A stretch of DNA of 64,000 nt from Collybiopsis luxurians FD-317 M1. Taxonomy: Eukaryota > Basidiomycota > Agaricomycetes > Agaricales > Omphalotaceae. The position numbers were made by a program, and so were the translations under genes. The notes under the pieces are model-generated. The model was not told the origin of the DNA. It made no database searches and was given only the letters and a program-made list of their open reading frames with translations. The DNA is taken from NCBI GenBank assembly GCA_000827265.1, contig KN834762.1, forward strand, positions 622,939-686,938, written 5' to 3'. This document shows positions 44,786 through 55,743 of the stretch, one piece after another (within the stretch, counting starts at the first letter, position 1; every line of letters begins with the position of its first letter).

Positions 44786-46136
44786 ATGGCAAACAAGCTT
44801 GTGGCGTTCCTCGTTGGCTTATCCGCTGCATTCGTTTCCTACCAACTATACAATCCCCAACAAAGTGCTCTCATCACAATGACAGGTCCAGAAATGAAGA
44901 CTTTTGAATCTCCGGAGGTTCTCAAGTATGTGGAAAGAATGCAGTACGTCGTTCTCAGGAATCGTTAAGCAAGGAGGGAACCAACGAGACGGTTTACAGA
45001 GCTGCTGCAACTCCAGAAAGACCGGCGTTGTCTTCTGACAGAGGGCGTTGGGCAATGGCATGGTGCGTATTCTGCGTCCGCTTACTTATGTGGCGTACCC
45101 CTTTCTGAGTAGTATCACTGGGCAGGTTTCACCTTGTCATATGGAATTCTGTACGCTTTCGCTTGGTCAAGCGTCTCAAAGAGAGAAACTCATAGCCTTC
45201 TAGTGGAAAAGTGCCTACTTCTATGCTGACAAGTTTCCAGAAGGGGATTTCCAACATTACTCCGAGTACGCGTTGTTAGCCGCTACATGCTTAATGGTGA
45301 GTTCCAAACCACAATCCAATGTCTTTCATCGGAGCTACATACTTTCTTAGGAACACCACGAAGCTGAAGAGGCTGCTTTGTTCCCAGCTCTAGAGAAAAA
45401 GATCAAGGGTTCAATGGAACAAAATGAAGCGCAACATCAGGCATTCCTCAAGCAGGTGAGAACGACTAGCTCAAGTTATATTGATTCTCATCAACTGCAA
45501 CCCGCGCGAAGCTCCAAGATATCATTGAATACATCCGCTCGACGCAGATATCCGCGGTGAAATTCGACGCTACGACTTACCGAGCCAAGGTCGATGTAAT
45601 TCTGGAGCCAATCATGCAACATCTTTCGGATGAATTGGATTCACTTGAAGGACCGAAGGTCTGTACCCCTGTCCTTCTCCTTAGTCGCTTTTTGCTCATC
45701 GTCAACAGCTTCTGGAACACTTTTCGGAAAGCGAACTAGACGCGATAAATAAAAGTGTTCATAAGGCTCAACAAGGGGATAATCACAAGATGCTTCCTTT
45801 TATTCTTCGTGCGTAGATATCAGGATTCTCTAGAATTTGTTTAACCAGTTTTTTTTGTTCTTCCTCACAGAGGTATGCGGTCCTTCGTCCCAACCCATCT
45901 CAACATGAACCTCTAATATGGTGTGTTTACAGAATCTTCCTCCCGGATCGCCATTTCCACCCGCTCCTGGTTTCGTGAGGACTTTGCTCGGCCCCTGGGT
46001 ATTCTATTGGAAGTACAGCCAGCTGTGGAAGGCGAGTATTCCTCCTATAGACATAGACTATACAGCCTAATGTGTTCGTTTTCAGTACACGACTTACCCT
46101 ATGAAACCAGTACTTTCTACTTCACCTCCAAAGTAA
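44786..46136 (+). CDS. Hemerythrin HHE-domain protein
   Basis: Eight or so exons. Exon 1 from 44786 encodes a hydrophobic signal or anchor (LVAFLVGLSAAFVSYQLY) and reaches Y-V-E-R-M-Q. The next give RGRWAMAWFHLVIWNS, then WKSAYFYADKFPEGDFQHYSEYALLAA split over introns, EHHEAEEAALFPALEKKI, NEAQHQAFLKQ, LQDIIEYIRSTQISAVKFD and HLSDELDSLEGPK. The His and Glu positions (H-x-E near FHLVIW, E-H-H-E-A-E-E, E-A-Q-H, H-L-S-D-E) fit the four-helix HHE fold that binds a diiron or other metal centre. The C-terminal exons encode NLPPGSPFPPAPGF and end Y-T-T-Y-P-M-K-P-V-L with TAA at 46134-46136. The intron at 46032-46085 begins with GC (AAG|gcgagt). The donor near 45812 is unresolved. Role in oxygen, nitric oxide or metal sensing is only family-level inference. 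Confidence 0.75.
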
Positions 46137-47262
46137 AAGCCGCACTTGCTCTCTTATTTCGCTGTCCCATCACTATGCATTATTCGAGTTGCTGTTTTGT
46201 TTGCCTTTCGTCCGTGTTCTACCATAACTAATCGTGTCAACTTCGTCAAAGGTTGCAGATGTACAATATTTTGTTGCTACATGTACAATACAATCAAAAT
46301 GCAATCTTCAGCGCGTAAACGAGCTCGTCAAGTGGATATCCTTGATAGAAGCTTCTCCGATAAAGACATCAAAAGTATCGCTAGGTACCACCCGAACGAC
46401 ATCCCAAATACTGTACACGCATACATAACGACCATCAGAGTGCTCGTGCTTACAAGGCGCACCAGAACATACCTCCTTTCCTTTTGAGAAATCGTCATAG
46501 AGTCTGACTCGTTCCAGCCGCGAGTAAGCTACGGTCGAATCCTCAAAGGACTTTGGATGGTCCACCTGCAGCAGGCCGGAAGCTAGATAAAGTTGAGGGA
46601 TTTCTGAGCCGTCCGTGAATCCTAAGTTGGTCAGGGTAAAGCTGAAGGTAGCCGAGGTGGAGGAAACGGATGATTGGGGAGAAGAATAGGTGAATTCGGT
46701 GTAAGAGAGTCCGAAACCGAACTCGTAGACGGGTGTGATGCCTTTGGAATTTATGTATCGGTAGTCTAGGAAGACGCCTTCGGTATAGTCGATCTGGTAC
46801 GCGGGTTGATCAGTTATCGTTCTAAATGGACAATGAAAAGTGGTGTACGACAGGGAAAAGATCGAGGTCTTAGACAATTTCCGTGTCATACGAGGCCTCG
46901 TCCTACTCCAACAGCAACAGCTAGAAAGCATGCATTATCGGAACACAGCAAATCACTCACGTCGTCGATGCTGAAAGGAAGGCGGCCGCTAGGATTCACG
47001 GCTCCCCATAATGCATCCACAAGAGAAGGACCTGTTTGTTCTCCGGGTGCTCCAGCGTAGATGATTGCAGTAATATTCGGATGACTACTCCACGAGCCCC
47101 ACAGAGTGTATTACAACGGCCGTGTAATTGCACACCGCTGCGACGTCTTCGACCAAGCTACCTGAGCACCGTAGAAAAAGTTTCAGCATCACGATCGAGT
47201 ACGGCTTCGAGAGGACTGATCAGCATCTCACCCCCCTTGAACCTTTGGTTCAGATCGTTCCT
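46130..47262 (-). pseudogene. Truncated GH3 beta-glucosidase copy (copy A)
   Basis: Homology to the intact gene (49710-53158) begins right at the hemerythrin gene stop (46130 pairs with about 49537). It includes the terminal exon (F-D-V-F-I-G-E-A-S-I-K-D), the motif-rich exon GITPVYEFGFGLSYTEFTY and the stretch for W-G-A-V-N-P-S-G-R-L-P-F. A frameshift after I-P-Q-L-Y-L destroys the fibronectin-like domain. At about 47262 the sequence jumps from GH3 into DPH2, omitting what corresponds to about 50702-53927 of the intact locus, including the whole catalytic domain. No active enzyme can be made. Confidence 0.85.
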
Positions 47263-47787
47263 TTTCACGAGTGATGATGACGACGGGTTCGGCGAGGGCG
47301 TATTCTGTACTCCGTTTGCAGAAAAAGAAAAGCCAAATCGTTTTGTATGTCGGTATTTTCCCTACACGAGAGAGGATACAGGAGAATCTCCATCCTCTTC
47401 ATCGCCCTCTTCATCTTTGCGTTCAGCCCACGCTCGGTGGGTCGGTCAACGTCCGCTTGCGTGTCGCGCGTATCGTCCTTTTGAGCGTACTCTGTCGCCA
47501 GCAACTGCCCCAATTCCGGAACATACTTCCCCGTCCAGAATTGTTCAGCCCGCAAAGCCACTTTGAGTTCGTAAGGTGTTATGATGGGGCAGTAAAAATA
47601 CTAGATACACACGTAAGTCCAACGATGTGGAGAACAAGTTGAGATACACGTCAATCACAAATAAAAAGGATGAACGAACCTTGGCATCAACAAGACTATT
47701 CTCCGGACAAGCGACAAGCACGAAAGATTCAATCTCTACGAAATTGGCCAATTTCGGAGGGTTAAGTTTGCCGACGTTGATGGTGTA
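47263..47787 (-). pseudogene. DPH2 3' fragment fused to the GH3 relic
   Basis: Matches 53927-54450 of the DPH2 gene: the block encoding [23 protein letters not shown] and the upstream [10 protein letters not shown] segment. The start of DPH2 and the last exon (S-Y-Q-G-L-D) are missing. Substitutions and short indels break the frame. Homology ends within a few bases of 47787. Confidence 0.85.
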
Positions 47788-48429
47788 AAGTCTGCCAGTG
47801 GGAAAATCGACGGGCTTTCGTGTTGACAATGGGCATGCAAGAGACACGTTGGTTCAAAGAAATGAAATGGAAAGGAGAAGATGATCGGTGTAGATTTTTT
47901 TGGTGCCCAACTTGAAGTTAAATGTTAAACAGGTGAGCTCGTCATCTCATATCTATCTATCTATCTGATTTTATACACGCAGCACAGATTGCTACTAACA
48001 CTGCTGGGATTAGAGCGAAAGACCCAACGAGACTGCAATGAGGCTGATTCAAATGACCTCGCTGAAGTTATTCAAAGGTTATCGTCAAATTGAGGAAATC
48101 TTGATGTTATCTCGAGGTTATCTTGATTTATGAAAAACCTTACTTAAATGCCTGAGTGGGCTAATCTAACTGACCTCGTTACTGAAAACTTGAGGATTTT
48201 GCTGCCTTTCTGCATGGCCGACGCGAGTAAATCGCCGCAGTGCACGGGCTTGTATCTTAGCATTCTTCTCAAACGCCAGTTGCTCATGACATGCTGCACA
48301 GATAAAAGGCGGTCTTCTCAAGCTCTTGTCTCTCAAACTCAAGGTTACCCTTCTCACAAGGTTACCTAGCATACTCTGTCAGTCCTTCTCACAATCTTGC
48401 ACCTCTTGTCTCATCATCTGTTCAGAAAT
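47788..48429. other. Spacer with microsatellite, upstream of the CVNH gene
   Basis: An (atct)n run lies at about 47946-47965. No gene recognised apart from short open frames. The right part should hold the promoter of the cyanovirin-N homologue. Confidence 0.5.
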
Positions 48430-48741
48430 ATGCCTTTCGACCGTTCCTATCAGAAACCTCGTCTCGTCAATAACTCTCTGACCGTTAAATATGGTGGCAA
48501 GAGTTTAGCGATGGACCTTAGTTCATGCTTAGGCATCGCCAATGACAAACTCGTTTGGAGGGGCCGTGGCGGCTTTTCGGCTATGCGGAATGTCGAATAT
48601 CAAGGTAGATGGGTAAAGGTCAACCTGGATCTCAGTACAAACATTCAAGTCAAGGACAACAGACTCCGATTTATTTCTGCTCCCCCCAGAGTGCCTTCTG
48701 CTGCCGGTCGTGATCGCCCTGCCGTCTCTTCTTCTGCGTAG
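48430..48741 (+). CDS. Cyanovirin-N homologue (CVNH lectin)
   Basis: A single exon of 103 codons. The start at 48430 (MPFDRSYQKPRLVNN) is preferred over the in-frame Met at 48397, because the domain begins there. Two homologous halves are visible: S-L-T-V-K-Y with M-D-L-S-S-C-L-G-I-A-N-D-K-L-V-W, then V-E-Y-Q-G with LDLSTNIQVKDNRLRFIS. This is the CVNH pattern of a short strand, then hydrophobic-D-L and an N-x-(D/N)-(G/D)-x-L close. CVNH proteins bind high-mannose glycans and are found in ferns and filamentous fungi, usually cytosolic without signal peptide, as here. Only one cysteine is present, so the disulfides of the cyanobacterial prototype are absent. The Ala/Ser-rich tail after residue 88 is extra. 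Confidence 0.7.
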   Translation: MPFDRSYQKPRLVNNSLTVKYGGKSLAMDLSSCLGIANDKLVWRGRGGFSAMRNVEYQGRWVKVNLDLSTNIQVKDNRLRFISAPPRVPSAAGRDRPAVSSSA

Positions 48742-49536
48742 GTCTTTCTCTCTATAGTTGAAACAATGCGCAGCGCCATCGGCAATAGTCATATCTCCAA
48801 CACTTCACCCACATCATACGAAGAAAGTACACACTCTCAACCTGGGGATAAAAAATAATCGGAGTGACTGTCAAAAAGGCAGTCATATTCATTATCCGTA
48901 CTATCGAAGTACCCGAGTTGATACTTCCACAAGAAGTTGCTTCGTTTGAGCACATTTCTGAACCAAACTTTTTCTGCACAATGAATTAATATCTCAGCAA
49001 TTTTACTGGATCCTATTAAAGTGACAAACATGACTTGGGAAGAGATCCAGGATGTGTAGCCAAACTGGGATCGCAAAGCAGGACACTCCAGAGATACTAC
49101 TACAGCCTGCAGGAGAACAACAATAGTTGTTGCTAAAGTGGGAAGAAAGAAAATCCTTGTGGAAGGCCAAGAAAGATTGCAAGACAGGCAATGCCACAGT
49201 GGTAACAGTTGAATTTGAGGGGATAGGCTCCTTGTACCATCTCCAGTGGCTCCCGCAATGCCAGTGAAATGGACAGGGGAAACAGTGAGTTACGGTGAAA
49301 TACCATTCCGCCACCTAGCACCAAGCTACAGTCAGTGCAATACAGCTGTCGCACCTCGAGAACGAATGAGTCTGACAGTAGACTGGGGCGCACAACCCCC
49401 ACAGACGATGAACTTACACAATAAAGAATGACAAGGTCTATTCCAAATTAAACTGAGAAACCTAAATCTGTTACAGTCCGTCGTGACTACGAAATAGTGG
49501 CTGTGACTGTGAAAGAGCCACTTACCACCCTTTAAG
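48742..49536. other. CpG-poor intergenic stretch
   Basis: Minus-strand frames up to 103 codons overlap here (48837-49402). One has paired cysteines (Y-C-T-D-C, C-Y-H-C-G) but no domain I can name. The strong lack of CpG resembles decayed repeats elsewhere in the window, so an old transposon remnant is possible. The right boundary near 49537 is where the duplicated GH3 segment begins. Confidence 0.4.
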
Positions 49537-50702
49537 GTAAAAGCTGCACTAGTTCTCTTACAGTATTTCGCTCTCTCATCACTACTTATGCATTATTCCA
49601 GTCGCTGTTTCGTTTGCCTTTCGTCCGTGTTCTGCCACAACTAATCGTGTCAACTTCATCAAAGGTTGCAGATGTACACTATTTTGTTACTACATATATA
49701 ATACAATCTTCAGCGCGTAAACGAGCTCGTCAAACGGATATCCTTGATAGACGCTCCGATATACACATCAAATGTCCCGCTAGGCACCACCCACTCCTGT
49801 TGAACGACATCCCAAATACTGCACACGCACACACAAACGATCATCAGGGCCTTGCTTACAAGTGACACCACAAGAAACAACCCAGAACTCACCTCATTTC
49901 CTTTTGAGAAATCGTCATGGAGACGGTCTGACTCGCTCCAGCCGCAAGGAAAATGTCGTCGAATCCTCGAAGCACTTTAGACGGTTCACCTGCAGAAGTC
50001 GGGAAACCTAGATAGAGTTGAGGGATTTCTGTGCCGTCCGTGGATCCTGAGTTGGTCAGGGTAAAGCTGAAGGTAGCCGAGGTGGAGGAAACGGAGGATT
50101 GGAGAGAAGAATAAGTGAATTCGGTGTAAGAGAGTCCGAAACCAAACTCGTAGACGGGTGTTATGCCTTTGGATTCCATGTATCGGTAGTCCAGGAAGAC
50201 ACCTTCGGTATAGTCGATCTGGTACGTGGGTTGATCAGTTATCTTTCTAAACGGACAATGATAAGTGGCTTACGACAGGGAAAGGATCGAGGCCATAGAC
50301 GATTTCTGTGCCATACGAGGCCTCGTCCTATTCCCACAGTAACAGTTAGAAAACATACATAATCGGAACACAGCGAAACACTCACATCATCAATGCTGAA
50401 AGGAAGGCGGCCACTAGGATTCACAGCTCCCCATAACACATCCACAAGCGAAGGACCTGTTTGTTCTCCGGGCGCTCCAGCGTATATGATCGCCGTAATA
50501 TTCGGATGATTATTCCACGAGCTCATTGGGACGGGACCCACAGAATGTACCACAACGACCGTGTTATTACACACCGCTGCGACGTCTTCGATCAAGCTCC
50601 CTGAGCAGCATAAGAAAAAGTTTCGGTATCACAATCCACTACGGTCTCGAGAGGACTGAACAGCATCTTACCTCCCTTGAACCAAAGGTTCAAATCGTTC
50701 CT
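49537..50702. repeat. Segment duplicated at 46130-47262
   Basis: Direct duplication spanning the 3' flank and 3' third of the GH3 gene. Both copies share long identical blocks (for example gcctttcgtccgtgttct and gtcagggtaaagctgaagg) with moderate divergence. Confidence 0.85.
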
Positions 50703-53158
50703 ATCCCCTTCGTTCCCATCGACGATTTGGTAAAATCCCAGTTCGCCGCTCATTCTGTGAAATGTGGTCGCTCAGCCGGAGACATCCTCACGCAAAGAAT
50801 CCATACACTCACGCGTTGGCAAAAACGAGGGCAAGATCTTTACCCTTTGCTACAGCAGGACCTCCGGACAAGTCATTCGAGGTGATATCAGTCGAGATCG
50901 TAGCAAACGAGGAAGCAAAATCTTGAATGGCTTGAATGGGAGGTACAGTAAACGCAACATTATTAGAGCCAGAACCCCATCTAGTGACGAGAATAGGTCG
51001 TTAGACTGGCAACGAGACGAGGCATGTACGTACCCAATGACCATTGTTCCAGTATTACACTCATTGAGACCTCCGGCACAGTTCAAATCAAGCTGCTGCG
51101 CGTCGTAACCGACGACCGCAATCGTCTTGAGATCTTTCGTCAGCGGGAGGCCACCGCCGCCACTCGTGCGATTATTCTTGAGCAACACAGCGCTTGCACT
51201 TCCAATCTGCCTCACGAGCGCCGTGTGCGCATCTGTACGAACATTCACGTTCTCATTAAGGTCGCCACTGCCATCAGGGTTTTGAGCGTCGAAATTGATG
51301 TCCGGGAATCCCTGTAGAAATTATGAGAGGGGTTGACTGGGCGCTAGGAAGCTGGAGCTGAAACAGACCGAATCCTGTCCTAGACGGAACCAAGGCGTCA
51401 AGATGCGTACCACCATCTCGTCCAGTCTCTAGGGGTGACCATCAGCCAGGACTGCGGAATAGACAGCCGCAATTGTACTAACCGCTTGAGAAACTTCCCC
51501 GCTGTTTACAGCAGATTGCAGGCCACTGAATACACCACCGCCTGTGGAAACACGTACATACGTACGTGAGACACTAATACAGCTACGCAAATGCACGTTC
51601 CAAAAACATACCAATCAAGATGAAATCTCCAGGTTGTTCCATGTCAAGCCCAGCATTGGCATTGTCCTCGGCTGAGTCGTGGGTTGCACCTAAAACAGGA
51701 TTGTCAGTGTTTATCGACAGTCCCCTTGGAGGAAAATCGGTATGTACCCCAATCGCTGACCATGAACCCTTCGATACTCGAATTAGCACTTCACAAAACA
51801 ACACAACATCGCCTTTAATGACACACCTTTAAACCCCTCTTGCCTCAACGGCCCCTCGTCCCCAATCAGACCTGCATTATGACATGAAGACGTCCCGTTA
51901 AGTTGATTGTAAGCGCACATTGCGCTAGACACATTTGCCTAAAAGGTTGGAGTCGGATGAGAGGCCCGCTCGGATACTACAGAATGCTCCGGCCTTACCT
52001 CCACACTCTTCATAAAAGGCCACCAATACATTTCGCGGAAGGTCCGATCGTCCGAATTCGCGTTGAGACCATACCTGTTAAATCGAACCTCAAGCTAAGC
52101 TCCACATCGACTGATGAACTATCCGGAGCCTACTCACCGCCAGTGTTCTTGATTGTACGTGGAATAGTGCTATGTAGTGATGTTGTCAATGGAGGTGCTC
52201 AAAGCCAACAAGCAGCAGCAGTTGATACTCACCTTGACACACGCGCTCACGCCAGTACTCTGAATGCCCGTGATAGTTTGATATGTTCCTTCGCCACTCA
52301 GATACGGATCGGGTCCAAAACTACATCAACGATCAGCACAACAAAGCCTAGCGTCACCACATGCTCGCATAGCCTATGTAGCGCAATGGATGGATCCCGC
52401 TCACCCTTCCCAACCTCTGCCAGCCTTGGGGTTTCTCATCTAGGAGTTTCCAATAAGTCGAAGAACTTTGCGACGCGACTTTACGGTCGGAGAGGACGTA
52501 CGAGATCCACAGCGGGCCCGAGATGGACATGGATACCTAAATAAACAGGGAACAGATGTTATTGTCAGCGCCAGCGCCACTTGGACAAGGACGAGTATCG
52601 GTAGCTCCGCACGTACCCTTCCCTCTAAACTCCTCCCCAATCGCGACCCCTCGAGCATTCATCAAACTCCTACTAAACGTCGACGCAGCATTAATCGCAG
52701 GCGGGAACCCAGTGACACCCGTCCCTCCGAGCCGAACTCCAGCTGGCCCGTCATTCAAACAGAGCGGGGGGATGGTCACGTTGAGTCCTGAAACGGAGAA
52801 TGAACGGGATGGAGGGGTGATGTTCCCGATGCAGCGACCTGTTTATAAGGTATAGCGTAAGTACAGTACTTGGCTTTGGGTGGCCGGCAATGACGACGAC
52901 GACGTACTACTAAACTGCCCTACACCCCGGACCATCCCAATTTTCTCGCTCATCGTCATCAAGCTCACCGTCTGGTTCGCCAGATCAATCGCTTCATCCC
53001 ATGATCCTTAATACGGTCGTTAGAATCGAGACCTTTCTTTTGTCAACCCCTCGCAGAAGGCACTCACGTTCGACGAAACCAAAAGTCGTAGAAGAAATAG
53101 AAACCAAAACGTATAGGAATAACAATAAGACTCTTCTGGACGCGTATGCCATTGCCAT
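49710..53158 (-). CDS. GH3 beta-glucosidase, secreted
   Basis: The start at 53156-53158 opens an exon encoding a signal peptide (VLLLFLYVLVSISSTTFGF), spliced in phase to S-W-D-E-A-I-D-L-A-N-Q-T. The GH3 catalytic domain follows: LCLNDGPAGVR, GFPPAINAASTF, H-L-G-P-A, RNPKAGRGWEGF, K-H-Y-S-T-Y-N-Q-E-H-W-R, MYWWPFMKSVE and MVSDWGATHDS with the catalytic Asp nucleophile in S-D-W. The second domain shows SAVLLKNNRTSGGG, the conserved G-N-E-G-D-R-N-D-L motif, SLIEDVAAVCNNT, AGAPGEQTGPSLVDVLWG and DYRYMESKGITPVYEFGFGLSYT. A fibronectin III-like C-terminus ends S-I-K-D-I-R-L-T-S-S-F-T-R and TGA at 49710-49712. The enzyme should hydrolyse terminal beta-glucosyl residues such as in cellobiose. There are more than ten small introns. 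It is the intact parent of the relic at 46130-47262. Confidence 0.88.
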
Positions 53159-53689
53159 GGTCCAATTCCAGGAGGGTCAATGGGGGATAGAAGAAGAAAG
53201 TAAATGGGCAGACGACTTTGCAAATCTTGGAGTACATATTTGGACTAGATATGACAGGCACAATGTTGATATCATCATTTTGAATGGAGTCCAAAGTATG
53301 AGGATGAGGTACCGGCGCGTATAGAGTAACCTACATGACATAAGTATTGGCTAAAAATGGCAGATCAACTACTAAATTTGTCCGACTTGAAGTTCTCTCC
53401 TTTAAGGGCACCTCGGACTATGTACATACTCTTCCTCGAGAACCAATCGAGAGCCTCTTCCTCCCGTCTGACGAGCAACAGCCTCTGATAGATTTCCATC
53501 ATCCATGTGTTCAGGCAACCCGAGAACCCCAAATTCTCTCACCTCACTGCACGCAACGTCATTTGATCTCACTTGGTTAGCCTTGTATTAGAATACCATA
53601 TGCAGAGAACGACATCATCTCATTTCAGTTACGTTTCACGTTCGTTCTTCCTCGCTTCCTCTCTACCTCCGTAACTTCACGATATCACC
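53159..53689. other. Intergenic between GH3 and DPH2
   Basis: Promoter region of the GH3 gene and 3' flank of DPH2, both on the minus strand. Plus-strand frames here are not coding by any sign I can see. Confidence 0.5.
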
Positions 53690-55743
53690 TCATTTTTTAC
53701 TCTCTTCTTCGCTTCCCCCGTACCCCCTAGCAATCCCACTCCTCCCTTGCTCCAGTGCACCCGGCACGTCTTGGCCTACGCGGGGATCCAACCCTTGATA
53801 TGAACGAGTCTGAAGATATTGACCTGATACACATCTATCAATATCACATCGAGAAATACTGAATAAGAAGATTTCACCCGCAGCACTGTCCTTCAAAACC
53901 GCCAACGCCATTCCTTCTTGATTGCGTTTCACGAGTGTCGACGAGGACGGGTCCGGCGAAGGCGTATTCTGTGTTCCGTTTGCAGAAGAAAAGCCAAATC
54001 GTTTTGCATGTCGGTATTTTCCCGTCACGAGCGAGAATACAGGAGAATCTCCATCCTCTTCATTCCCCTCTTCATCTCCCCGTTCAACGGCATCCCCGGG
54101 CTCAGTGGGTCGGTCAACGTCCGCTTGCGTATCGCGCACATTGTCGTCGTCGTTCCGAGCATACTCTGCCAGCAACTGTCCAAAATCCAAAACATATTTC
54201 CCCGTCCAGCTTTGTTCAGCTTGCAAAGCCACTTCGAGTTCGTAAGGTGTTACGATGGGGCGGTAAAAATCCTAGATACACACATAAGCATAACGATACA
54301 AGATGCACGTCAATCATAAATTAGAAAGGATGACGAACGAACCTTGGCATCAACAAGACTATTCTCCGGACAAGCGACAAGCACAAAACATTCAATCTCC
54401 ATAAAATTAGCCAATTTCGCAGGGTTCAGTTTGCCGACGCTGATGGTGTAGCTTTTCTTGTGCGAGGCGGCGAGGAGAGATCGGAGGTGTTTGATTAGAG
54501 GAAGATAGGACGCTAAGTGCGTGGAGTAAAGCTACGATAGACCTCCCAAGCACGGCATAAAAAGACTCAAAGACTCACCCACTCCCAAAGTTCCTACGAG
54601 AATACCAAACACGTCTGCATCCCGACCTTTTTGCATCGCGGCATACCGCCGCATGAGGAGCTTGTTCGTTCGACCTGATTCCAAATGAGTCGTTTTAGAG
54701 GCTGGGGAGTATCGATAGACCTAAAGAGGGAGATGGTTTAATCATACGATTGAAGGGCAAGTGAAGGGAACCCACATCGCATGAAGAATGCGTCATTAGC
54801 AAATTAGTTAAACCCAGGCTTTCATCCCCGACGTAGAAGATGGTAGATTCTTGTATCGTCGGAGTTATGACATGCATAGACTCATTTTGGGATGGCAGTA
54901 ACTTGTCGGGTATGGGCGTATAGAAGACCTGGCTTTCGGAATTCTCTAGGGCCTCGCGAAGTCGAGCGACAATCTGACCTATTTCAATTGAATGAAAAGA
55001 TCACGATATACAAGGCGTCGGACAGACGTACCAGCCTGATGCGTATACGCGACATCGTGTCGAAAAACGACATGTTTACGACGATCCGATCCTGACGAAG
55101 CAAAAGTATCCAAAAGCCGCGTTACACAATCCTCCACATCAATCGACTTTTTCCCAAAGACATATATCACCGGAAGCCGATACGTCCTGATCAAATCAAA
55201 AGGTCAATCGCGGGAGTTCAAGGGAGAGACATGACACACACTGGCTCATACAAGCATGACCGTAATGCACAACGGCGTTCGCATCGATATGCTGAGCTGC
55301 CACCTCATCCACACAACAGCTTCAGGGTCGTATCCAAAAGAGAATGAAGAAAGTCAGGTGGAAATCCGTCAAGATGGAGAAAAAGCCTGCCTGCCGTAGG
55401 AAGTGTCCGCAAGCACATAGAGCTCTTTATCTGGACCTATATTTCGCTTGAGTCTTCGGAATATCTGAACAGAGTCGTGTAATAGTTCATCTGGGAACTG
55501 CAAAGCGACCTAGGAAGCTCATCAGATAAGGTATACATCTGGGATATGAGGTGTATGGCGTACTCGTTTAAAATTGCCTGCTTGGATTTCGTTAGCTGTT
55601 CGTTCGATTTCATAGAAAGCATCGAATTCAGCAGTAGATTGTAAGCGATGGGCGGTATCGTCTACCTCAACGTCTATTGTTCGAGCGATAGCGTCTTCTC
55701 CAGACGAAGAAAACGCTGTATTCTCAATTGACATCGAGGTCAA
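53690..55743 (-). CDS. DPH2: Diphthamide biosynthesis protein 2
   Basis: The start at 55743 ([13 protein letters not shown]; inner Met at 55734) leads to [15 protein letters not shown] and the spliced [10 protein letters not shown], the Dph2 signature. [18 protein letters not shown] follows, then [41 protein letters not shown] and [20 protein letters not shown]. An acidic Asp/Glu insert and the end [18 protein letters not shown] with [10 protein letters not shown] complete it, with stop at 53690-53692. Dph2 partners Dph1 as a radical-SAM-like 4Fe-4S enzyme, transferring the aminocarboxypropyl group to the histidine of eEF2. The intron at 55320-55390 starts with GC (CAG|gcaggc), which restores Y-G-S-C-C-V-D-E. 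Two broken relatives flank it (47263-47787, 62799-63870). Confidence 0.9.

Noticed and set aside
51903..52544. 213-codon plus frame
   Set aside because: It runs antisense to the GH3 catalytic domain, whose exons carry clear family motifs.
53001..53324. 107-codon plus frame at the 5' end of the GH3 gene
   Set aside because: The minus strand here encodes the GH3 signal-peptide exon, spliced in phase to the catalytic domain.
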